DNA of 5,865 nt, from NCBI GenBank assembly GCA_040902925.1, contig JBBDWJ010000125.1, forward strand, positions 1 through 5,865, written 5' to 3'. Source of the DNA: JBBDWJ01 sp040902925. GTDB lineage: Bacteria; Acidobacteriota; Terriglobia; Bryobacterales; UBA6623. Below, in pieces: positions 1-5,865 of the stretch; positions within the stretch are counted from its first letter, which is position 1, and each line of letters begins with the position of its first letter. The position numbers were made by a program, and so were the translations under genes. Under the pieces are notes generated by a model. That model was not told where the DNA came from. It was given only the letters and a program-made list of their open reading frames with translations, and made no database searches.

Positions 1-2
1 TT

Positions 3-1118
3 GTCGACGCGGCAACCGACCGGCAGTTATGGTCCGACAGTTTCGTGCGCGAGCGACGCGACATTCTGGTCTTGCAGGCGCAGATACCTCGCACGATTGC
101 ACAGCAGATTCGGGTGCAACTGAGCCCGCAAGAGCAGTCCCGCCTGGCTCGCTCCGCAGCGGTTAACCCCGAGGCCTACGAGGCGTATCTCCAGGGTCGA
201 TTCCACGCGGCGAAGCTTTCTCCGGCGGATCTGGACACCGCGCTGAAATACCACGAACTGGCGCTCGAGAAAGATCCGAATTTTGCCTTGGCGTATGCGG
301 GTGTCGCTGCCGTATGGGGCGCGCGCCAACAAATGGGCACAGTTCCCCCAAAGGAAGCGGGGCCCCGCGCCAAGGCAGCCATCGCGAGAGCCCTGGAATT
401 GGATAGCGCGAGCGAGGAGGTCCAATACGCCTTGGGGGCCGTCAAAGCTTGGGTGGAATGGGAATGGGAGGAGGCGGACGCGGCGTTCCGGCGGGCTCTC
501 GATATCAATCCAAACTACGCGGAAGCGCACTCAGCCTACTCGCATCTTCTGCAAATCGTGAGACGTCCGGAACAAGCGATGGCGGAAATCGAGCGAGCCA
601 TCGAGCTGGATCCGCATAATCCTATGTTCCAGGCATTCTATTGCATAGATCTGAATTGCGTGGGCCGTTATGACGACGCCATTGCGCAGTGCCGAGACGC
701 GCTTCGAACGGCTCCCAACAGCTTTGTGGCGCATACTGGGCTGCTGTCAGCGTTCCACCAAAAAGCAATGTACGAGCAGGCTCTGGAGCACGCAAAAGCA
801 AGAGTCGCCGTCTACGGTGGTCCCGAAGTCCGGGCAGCCCTGGATCGAGGCTACGCGAAAGCCGGCTATCGGGGTGCGATGGCGCTTGTGGCCGAGACCC
901 TGGTGGCACAATCGCGGCAAGCCTATGTTTCTCCCATCGATATCGCGGAATACTACGCTTACGCAGGGAACAAAGACCAAACCCTCGATTGGCTCGAGAA
1001 AGCCCTCGAGGCGCGCGAACCCAACACGCCCTACATCCATATAGTCCCGCTTTTCGCCAGCCTGCGTGGCGAGCCGCGCTTCCGCGAAATGCTGCGCCGC
1101 ATGAATCTGCCGGAGTAA
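3..1118 (+). CDS. TPR-repeat protein, C-terminal part (5' end outside window)
   Basis: The frame is open from the left edge, so the GTG at 45 is almost certainly internal; 371 residues are visible. The first residues (VDAATDRQLWSDSF) resemble the end of the TolB/FlgO-like domain that precedes TPR arrays in acidobacterial multidomain regulators. The missing front could therefore carry a winged-helix DNA-binding domain or a Ser/Thr kinase domain. Counting from base 3, helix-pair TPR-like units lie at about 76-106, 118-150, 154-204, 208-241, 242-272 and 312-339. Typical signatures are ALEKDPNFALAYAG, AFRRALDINPNYAEAHSAY and AIERAIELDPHNP. The C-terminus (LRGEPRFREMLRRMNLPE) is the usual ending of this family. 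No membrane helix or catalytic motif is visible. TPRs bind protein partners, so a scaffold or signalling role is inferred. The gene runs in the same direction as the kinases, 66 bp upstream of the first. TPR identity is secure; the full architecture is unknown. Confidence 0.87.
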   Translation, partial: VDAATDRQLWSDSFVRERRDILVLQAQIPRTIAQQIRVQLSPQEQSRLARSAAVNPEAYEAYLQGRFHAAKLSPADLDTALKYHELALEKDPNFALAYAGVAAVWGARQQMGTVPPKEAGPRAKAAIARALELDSASEEVQYALGAVKAWVEWEWEEADAAFRRALDINPNYAEAHSAYSHLLQIVRRPEQAMAEIERAIELDPHNPMFQAFYCIDLNCVGRYDDAIAQCRDALRTAPNSFVAHTGLLSAFHQKAMYEQALEHAKARVAVYGGPEVRAALDRGYAKAGYRGAMALVAETLVAQSRQAYVSPIDIAEYYAYAGNKDQTLDWLEKALEAREPNTPYIHIVPLFASLRGEPRFREMLRRMNLPE

Positions 1119-1134
1119 TAGGACGGGCTGGGGT

Positions 1135-1140
1135 TAGAAT
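1135..1140 (+). promoter_or_regulatory. candidate -10 box (TAGAAT) before kinase gene 1
   Basis: TAGAAT matches the sigma-70 consensus TATAAT at five of six positions and lies 44 bp before the ATG at 1185, in the only sizeable spacer of the plus-strand gene cluster. No convincing -35 hexamer sits about 17 bp upstream, where the sequence is still inside the end of the TPR gene. If used, transcription would start near 1147, right at the foot of the hairpin at 1149-1173. This is a weak motif-only call; the kinase could equally be read from a promoter upstream of the TPR gene. Confidence 0.25.
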
Positions 1141-1148
1141 CGAACTGA

Positions 1149-1173
1149 CTGAACCGCCGCTTTCGGGGTTCAG
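1149..1173 (+). promoter_or_regulatory. intergenic hairpin just upstream of kinase gene 1 start
   Basis: CTGAACC (1149-1155) pairs with GGTTCAG (1167-1173), and inside it CCG (1157-1159) pairs with CGG (1164-1166) around a CTTT loop, leaving one bulged G at 1156. The 10-bp stem ends 11 nt before the ATG, next to the weak purine stretch CAGAG that would have to act as ribosome binding site. No T-run follows, so it is a poor intrinsic terminator. It could stabilise a leader RNA, mark an intercistronic processing point, or limit ribosome access. The structure is seen; any function is inferred. Confidence 0.42.
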
Positions 1174-1184
1174 CAGAGCGTGCC

Positions 1185-2654
1185 ATGATCGGCCAGACCA
1201 TCTCGCACTATCGCATCGTCGAAAAACTCGGCGAGGGCGGCATGGGTGTGGTCTACAAGGCCGAGGACACCAAGCTGCGGCGCACGGTGGCGCTGAAGTT
1301 CTTGCGCGGCGATGTACTCGAGAGCGGCGAGCACAAGGAGCGGTTTCTACGTGAAGCCCAGGCCGCGGCGGCGCTCGATCACCCCAACATCTGCACGGTT
1401 CACGAGATTGACGAGGCCGCGGGGAAAACCTTCCTGGCGATGGCCTTTGTGGAAGGCCAAAGCGTCAAGGACAAAATCGCCGAGCGCCCGCTGAAACTCG
1501 AAGAAGCTCTCGACATCGCGATTCAAACCGCGCAGGGCCTGCAGGCCGCGCACGAGAAGGGCGTGGTCCACCGCGACATCAAGCCCGCCAACCTGATCGT
1601 CAACGCGCAAGGCCAGGTCAAGATCATGGACTTCGGCCTGGCGCAGTTGACCGACCGCACGCGGCTGACGCAGACTTCCACGCTTCTTGGCACGCCCGCC
1701 TACATGTCGCCCGAGCAGGCGCAACGCCTGCCGGCCGATCGCCGCACCGATATCTGGTCGCTTGGCGCGGTGCTCTATGAGATGGCGACGGGCCGGTTGC
1801 CGTTTGAGGGCGATCGCGAGGCGGCGGTACTGCACGCGATCATTCATGAGGACCACGAGCCCATCACCGCTTTGCCTCTGGCGGCCCTGGGACAGGGCAC
1901 GGAAAACCCCGCTATCTCGCTGCGAGGGAACCGCTTGGCGTACGAGGTCGTTTCGAACGATTCCAATATTTGGCGTTATTTTCTGCCTGCGGGAAAAGGC
2001 GGCGCGCAGCCGCTCCAGCTCATTGGTTCCACGCGGGCTGAAATGGAATCGCGTATTTCACCTGATGGAAACCGCATCGCTTTTTCGTCGACGCGCAGCG
2101 GGAAACGGGAGATTTGGATCTGTGACCGGGACGGCTCGAACCCGCTTCGGTTGACCTCCTTCGAGGCGGATTGCGGCAGCCCGCGCTGGTCTGGCGACGG
2201 CCGGCGCATCGTTTTTGACTGCAATGTCAGAGGGAACTGGGACGTGTTCGTGGTCAGCGCCGAGGGTGGCTCGCCGCGCGTTCTCACCCAGCACGAAGGG
2301 GAAGATTCCCGGCCGAGTTGGTCGCGGGACGGCCGCTGGGTCTATTTTGGATCTGATCGGTCAGGATCCTTTCAAGCATGGAAGGTTTCCCCAGAGGGCG
2401 GTGATCCAGTGCAGGTTACTCAGACTGGTGGCTACGGTCCTGTCGAGTCCCCTGACGGCCGCTTTGTGTACTTTAGCAAAGAATTCGGACTCTGGAGAAT
2501 GCTTGTCGAAGGGGGCAAAGAGGCCGCCGTGCTGCCGGAACGGCGCGTGGGCTCCCGTTGGGACGTGGCCGGGAACGGCGTCTACTTCGTCGAATTGAAA
2601 GCGGATCCATGGCCCATGCCGCCGCGCACAAATCCCCACATCGTTGGGGGATAA
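1185..2654 (+). CDS. Ser/Thr protein kinase fused to PD40 beta-propeller; C-lobe truncated, frameshifted
   Basis: A PknB-type kinase domain fills residues 1-230: glycine loop GEGGMG (16-21), ATP-binding Lys38 in VALK, helix-C Glu57, HRDIKPAN with Asp131, Lys133 and Asn136, DFG at 149-151, GTPAYMSPEQ at 169-178, and Asp189 in TDIW. All catalytic residues are present, and the HRD motif makes it an RD kinase. The protein aligns with the kinase at 2851 without gaps to residue 230 (about 156 identical by hand count). It then jumps to PD40 propeller sequence (ENPAISLRGNRLAYE, SPDGNRIAF, SGDGRRIVF, SRDGRWVYF, SPDGRFVYF). The final kinase helices, including the Arg that pairs with Glu177, and the linker and membrane helix are missing. 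The propeller half resembles those of acidobacterial winged-helix/PD40 proteins. The frame stops early at 2652-2654; the rest continues at 2638-2826. The ATG is chosen because it matches the paralog's start; no strong Shine-Dalgarno is seen. Activity is doubtful. It could be a decaying gene, a real rearrangement or an assembly chimera. Confidence 0.82.
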   Translation: MIGQTISHYRIVEKLGEGGMGVVYKAEDTKLRRTVALKFLRGDVLESGEHKERFLREAQAAAALDHPNICTVHEIDEAAGKTFLAMAFVEGQSVKDKIAERPLKLEEALDIAIQTAQGLQAAHEKGVVHRDIKPANLIVNAQGQVKIMDFGLAQLTDRTRLTQTSTLLGTPAYMSPEQAQRLPADRRTDIWSLGAVLYEMATGRLPFEGDREAAVLHAIIHEDHEPITALPLAALGQGTENPAISLRGNRLAYEVVSNDSNIWRYFLPAGKGGAQPLQLIGSTRAEMESRISPDGNRIAFSSTRSGKREIWICDRDGSNPLRLTSFEADCGSPRWSGDGRRIVFDCNVRGNWDVFVVSAEGGSPRVLTQHEGEDSRPSWSRDGRWVYFGSDRSGSFQAWKVSPEGGDPVQVTQTGGYGPVESPDGRFVYFSKEFGLWRMLVEGGKEAAVLPERRVGSRWDVAGNGVYFVELKADPWPMPPRTNPHIVGG

Positions 2655-2826
2655 ATGGTTACTCCGATTGCTGCGGCCTGACACGGGCGAGGTCAGTGAT
2701 GTGATGGAATTGCCGGAGCCTGCGGGAGGGCCTTCCCTCGATATCGCGCCGGATGGGCAATGGTTGCTCTATTCGCAGACCGATTTATTGGGAAGCGACC
2801 TGATGCTGGTGGAGAATTTCCCCTAA
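2638..2826 (+). pseudogene. out-of-frame C-terminal end of kinase 1 propeller
   Basis: This frame, shifted by one base from the gene at 1185, encodes 62 residues beginning TSLGDKWLLRLLRPDTGEV, then APDGQWLLYSQTD and ending GSDLMLVENFP before TAA. The pattern (one more PD40 blade, then a D-x-M-LVENF ending) is the usual terminus of acidobacterial PD40 propeller proteins, so it is the real end of the preceding gene and not a separate gene. Dropping one C from CCCC (2634-2637), or one G from GGGGG (2646-2650), restores a single frame from 1185 to 2826, giving a protein of about 546 residues. The internal ATG at 2656 is out of this frame, and no ribosome binding site or credible independent start is seen. 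A sequencing or assembly error in a homopolymer and a true mutation are both possible. Confidence 0.72.
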
Positions 2827-2850
2827 ATTGGCGCCAATGAGCTTATCGCC

Positions 2851-4160
<1,310 letters not shown>

Positions 4161-4170
4161 NNNNNNNNNN
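4161..4170. other. assembly gap (10 Ns) inside the kinase 2 gene
   Basis: Ten Ns separate LKKAAL (reading frame of the GTG at 2851) from RGGTW (frame of the stop at 5568). Relatives of this protein carry a short stretch here, commonly of the form GGxxQxLCDAxNG before RGGTW; this is from memory of the family. Both flanks fit one propeller, so ten is likely a placeholder length. If the flanking bases are correct, the missing length must leave remainder 2 on division by 3, which 10 does not. Reading across the Ns gives false frames on both sides. Confidence 0.95.
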
Positions 4171-4172
4171 GC

Positions 4173-5570
4173 CGTGGCGGAACCTGGAGCGCCGCCGGCG
4201 TCATCCTGTTCGCCCCGTCTCCGTCAGGCGAACTTCATCGCGTAGCCGAAGCGGGCGGCGAGCCGGTCGCCGTCACGAAGACGGATGAATCCGTGTCGCG
4301 CCGCTTCCCCTGGTTCCTCCCCGACGGGCGGCATTTTCTCTATAGCGATAGCGCTGCTGGACCGGACCGGAATGGCATCTATCTGGGCTCACTGGACGGC
4401 AGCGAGCCGCGGCGCCTGCTCGCCGATGATTCCAACGCCGTCTACGTCGAGGCAGCCGGTAACGGAAGCGGCGTCATGCTGTTTTCCCGAGAGGACACCC
4501 TGCTGGCGCAGCCATTCGACCACCAACGGCTGGAGCTTACCGGCGATCCCTTTCCTGTCGTCGAATCCATCGGCCGGCTTGGAAACATCGGCCACTATGG
4601 CTTCTCCGTGTCCAACACCGATTCCCTGCTGTATGTTCGTGGGCACGACTCCGCCGGCGTGACGCAACTTACCTGGTTTGATCGAGCGGGGAAACCATTG
4701 CTGCCGCTGGGTAAGCCGGCCGGCGTCATCGACCTTGCGTTGTCCCCTGACGAAGCGAAAGCAGCCCTGGCCATCGTTTCGGGCGGCGAGCCTCCCGATG
4801 TCTGGGTGTTCGAGTTTGCGCGAGCCACGATGTCGCGCGTCACCAGTCGGGGTTTCCGCCCGATCTGGTCTCCCGATGGAACTCGCCTCAGTTTCTCCTC
4901 CCAGCGTACGGGCAGGTTAGGCCTTTATCAGACGGATGTTGGAGGGGCGGGCGAAGACGAGACGTTGCTTTCGGAAACCGACGCTCGCGTGACTGCTCCC
5001 GCCGGGCCCCTGTCGGACTGGTCGCAGGACGGCCGCTTTCTGCTCTATGGTACCGTTCGAAGCGCGGGAACCAGGCAGGATCTTTGGATCTTGCCTCTGG
5101 AGGGCGACCGCAAGCCCTTCGCTTACTTGGCGACCGAATTCGAGGAGGCTGCCGGCCGCTTCGCACCCGACGGTCGCTGGGTTGCCTACCAATCCGACGA
5201 GTCCGGCCGGACAGAGGTTTACGTTCGTCCCTTCCCGGCCGCTGACCGCAAGTGGCAGATTTCGACCGAGGGGGGCTCGCTGCCGGTTTGGAGCAAGGAC
5301 GGCCGGGAGTTGTACTACCTCGCCCCCGACCGGACCTTGATGGCGGTGGCTCTCAAGGCCGGCGAAACGATGGAAGCAGGCATTCCTCAGGCGCTGTTCC
5401 CAACACGGATGCCGGATTTCGGGTTCGGTCTTGCCCGTCTCTACGATGTCAGCCGCGACGGCCGGTTTCTAATGGCCGCCCGAACCGACCAAGCCGCGCA
5501 GGGCGAGCAAACAGAAAATCGATCCGTGGTGATGCTCCTCAACTGGTGGGCCAAGCTCGGAAGACGCTGA
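4173..5570 (+). CDS. PD40/TolB-type beta-propeller, C-terminal part of the kinase gene begun at 2851
   Basis: This stretch gives 465 residues in one frame from the gap to TGA at 5568-5570, with no start codon of its own needed. Counting from base 4173, propeller blades show as repeated S/A-x-DG-R-[hydrophobic] motifs: FLPDGRHFLYS (48-58), LALSPDEAKAALA (188-200), WSPDGTRLSFSS (232-243), WSQDGRFLLYG (283-293), APDGRWVAYQSDESG (331-345), WSKDGRELYYL (373-383) and SRDGRFLMA (427-435). The block TEVYVRPFP (347-355) and the ending VVMLLNWWAKLGRR are characteristic of acidobacterial kinase-propeller proteins. With the upstream half the protein would be a little over 900 residues, a normal size for the family. 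The propeller should lie on the extracytoplasmic side of the membrane helix near 3826-3885 and is the likely sensor or protein-binding part; no ligand can be deduced. The open frame extending upstream of the gap to 3582 is a shadow of the kinase domain. Confidence 0.9.
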   Translation, partial: RGGTWSAAGVILFAPSPSGELHRVAEAGGEPVAVTKTDESVSRRFPWFLPDGRHFLYSDSAAGPDRNGIYLGSLDGSEPRRLLADDSNAVYVEAAGNGSGVMLFSREDTLLAQPFDHQRLELTGDPFPVVESIGRLGNIGHYGFSVSNTDSLLYVRGHDSAGVTQLTWFDRAGKPLLPLGKPAGVIDLALSPDEAKAALAIVSGGEPPDVWVFEFARATMSRVTSRGFRPIWSPDGTRLSFSSQRTGRLGLYQTDVGGAGEDETLLSETDARVTAPAGPLSDWSQDGRFLLYGTVRSAGTRQDLWILPLEGDRKPFAYLATEFEEAAGRFAPDGRWVAYQSDESGRTEVYVRPFPAADRKWQISTEGGSLPVWSKDGRELYYLAPDRTLMAVALKAGETMEAGIPQALFPTRMPDFGFGLARLYDVSRDGRFLMAARTDQAAQGEQTENRSVVMLLNWWAKLGRR

Positions 5571-5603
5571 GCGGCATGACGTTCCTGAGCGGCATGACGT
5601 TCC
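5567..5603. repeat. 18-bp tandem duplication at the kinase 2 stop codon
   Basis: TGAGCGGCATGACGTTCC occurs at 5568-5585 and again, perfectly, at 5586-5603; the base before each copy is also C. The first copy starts with the TGA stop of the kinase gene, so the duplication lies just outside the coding sequence and leaves the protein unchanged. Two exact copies suggest a recent slippage event or an assembly artefact. No function is evident. Confidence 0.85.
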
Positions 5604-5656
5604 GGTGGCGCCACAGCAGCGATGCCCGGCTTTGAGGAGTGCCGAAGCCGCCGTTA

Positions 5657-5676
5657 AGAAAGTCGGAGAAAGTCGG
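5657..5676. repeat. two tandem copies of AGAAAGTCGG
   Basis: Two perfect adjacent 10-bp copies lie in the spacer between the convergent kinase and hicA genes. The second copy provides the left arm of the hairpin at 5668-5692, and the first copy could pair with the same right arm as an alternative. No known binding site is recognised. Confidence 0.7.
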
Positions 5677-5692
5677 GACAGTCTCGACTTTC
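5668..5692. terminator. hairpin between convergent genes, possible weak bidirectional terminator
   Basis: GAAAGTCG (5668-5675) is the exact reverse complement of CGACTTTC (5685-5692), with a 9-nt loop whose ends can form a G-T pair. It lies between the stop of the plus-strand kinase (5570) and the stop of the minus-strand hicA fragment (5732), where a shared terminator would be expected. Neither strand shows a proper T-run after the stem (GCAACC on plus; TCCGACTTTCTT on minus), so intrinsic termination is only a guess. The rest of 5571-5731 shows no credible gene. Confidence 0.3.
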
Positions 5693-5731
5693 GCAACCCG
5701 CCCCATGCCACGGACCCGGCGGACTCGGCGG

Positions 5732-5865
5732 TCATCGCATGGCATTGAGGAACTGCTCCACAGTGACTCCGGCGTGCCGCAAGACGCTTTGGAGCGTGCG
5801 GGGAACCAGGGCGCGGTGCAGCGGCACCGAAACGCGCTTCTCCGCTTTTGCGAGCCGGACATGAG
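5732..5865 (-). CDS. hicA: HicA-family mRNA interferase toxin, C-terminal fragment (5' end outside window)
   Basis: The minus strand from the right edge reads 43 residues, starting HVRLAKAEKRVSVPLH and ending AGVTVEQFLNAMR, before TGA (complement of 5732-5734). This matches the second half of HicA toxins: a basic strand leading to V-x-VP-x-H, then a TL-x-S-x-LR-x-AG helix and TVE-x-FL at the end. HicA is a small double-stranded-RNA-binding-fold RNase that cleaves mRNA and is held in check by HicB. The first visible residue, His, sits where the catalytic His of the G-S-H motif is expected, but the residues before it are cut off. The usual KxGT before the helix is VPRT here. No hicB lies downstream in the 161 bp to the kinase, so any antitoxin gene should lie upstream, to the right of the window. 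It is convergent with the kinase genes and probably independent of them. The family call rests on motif recognition from a short fragment. Confidence 0.74.
   Translation of the reverse strand, partial: HVRLAKAEKRVSVPLHRALVPRTLQSVLRHAGVTVEQFLNAMR

Noticed and set aside
1347..1856. Long minus-strand open frame (169 codons) opposite kinase 1
   Set aside because: It is antisense to the conserved kinase domain. Its Arg/Leu/Asp-rich composition is what GC-rich codon bias produces on the opposite strand, and no recognisable domain is visible.
2656..2826. Separate small gene after the premature stop at 2654
   Set aside because: The sequence is the typical last blade of the preceding propeller, with no ribosome binding site or credible start; a frameshift explains it better.
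4171..4245. Tail of the kinase 2 frame read through the Ns to a stop at 4245
   Set aside because: The residues after the Ns (AVAEPGAPPASSCSP) do not resemble a propeller, whereas the other frame gives RGGTW and continues with propeller blades.
5469..5735. Minus-strand frame starting with an ATGA overlap at the hicA stop, which might suggest a downstream antitoxin gene
   Set aside because: The product does not resemble HicB, includes translated copies of the 18-bp repeat, and runs antisense into the kinase C-terminus.
5539..5862. Minus-strand 107-codon frame at the right edge
   Set aside because: Its translation is Arg/Ser/Cys-rich without a motif and runs antisense into the kinase gene end. 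The overlapping frame ending at 5732 gives a clear HicA C-terminus.

Overview
The window is GC-rich bacterial DNA and looks like a contig from an Acidobacteriota genome, in the style of Solibacter or Bryobacter. The basis is recognition of protein style, not a search. Two neighbouring genes begin with the same Ser/Thr kinase N-terminus (MIGQTISHYRIVEKLGEGGM), one of them is joined through a membrane helix to a large TolB/PD40-type beta-propeller, and a TPR protein lies beside them. Families of such proteins are greatly expanded in soil Acidobacteriota. A run of ten Ns suggests a draft or metagenome scaffold.

Layout, left to right. (1) 3-1118, plus strand: the C-terminal part of a TPR-repeat protein whose start lies outside the window. 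(2) 1119-1184: a short spacer with a possible -10 box and a clear 10-bp-stem hairpin just before the next start codon. (3) 1185-2826, plus strand: a Ser/Thr kinase gene that appears damaged twice. Its catalytic domain matches the next kinase without gaps for 230 residues. It then jumps straight into a PD40 propeller, losing the end of the kinase C-lobe and the membrane helix. Near 2634-2650 a one-base shift closes the frame at 2654, while the rest of the propeller continues in another frame to 2826. (4) 2851-5570, plus strand: a complete-looking receptor-type kinase (kinase, proline-rich linker, one membrane helix, PD40 propeller), interrupted by the N run at 4161-4170. The halves on either side are one gene although they sit in different frames in this assembly. 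(5) 5571-5731: a convergent spacer with an 18-bp tandem duplication starting at the kinase stop codon, a 10-bp direct repeat and an 8-bp-stem hairpin. (6) 5732-5865, minus strand: the C-terminal end of a HicA-type mRNA interferase toxin gene entering from the right.

Functionally this is a cluster of signalling proteins. The intact kinase probably senses something with its extracytoplasmic propeller and phosphorylates cytoplasmic partners. The TPR protein is probably a protein-interaction partner or the tail of another multidomain regulator. The damaged kinase is probably a decaying or rearranged paralog. No substrate or signal can be read from the sequence. I found no evidence of a new type of system. 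The most interesting items are the kinase-propeller chimera, the frameshift, and the short hicA fragment.
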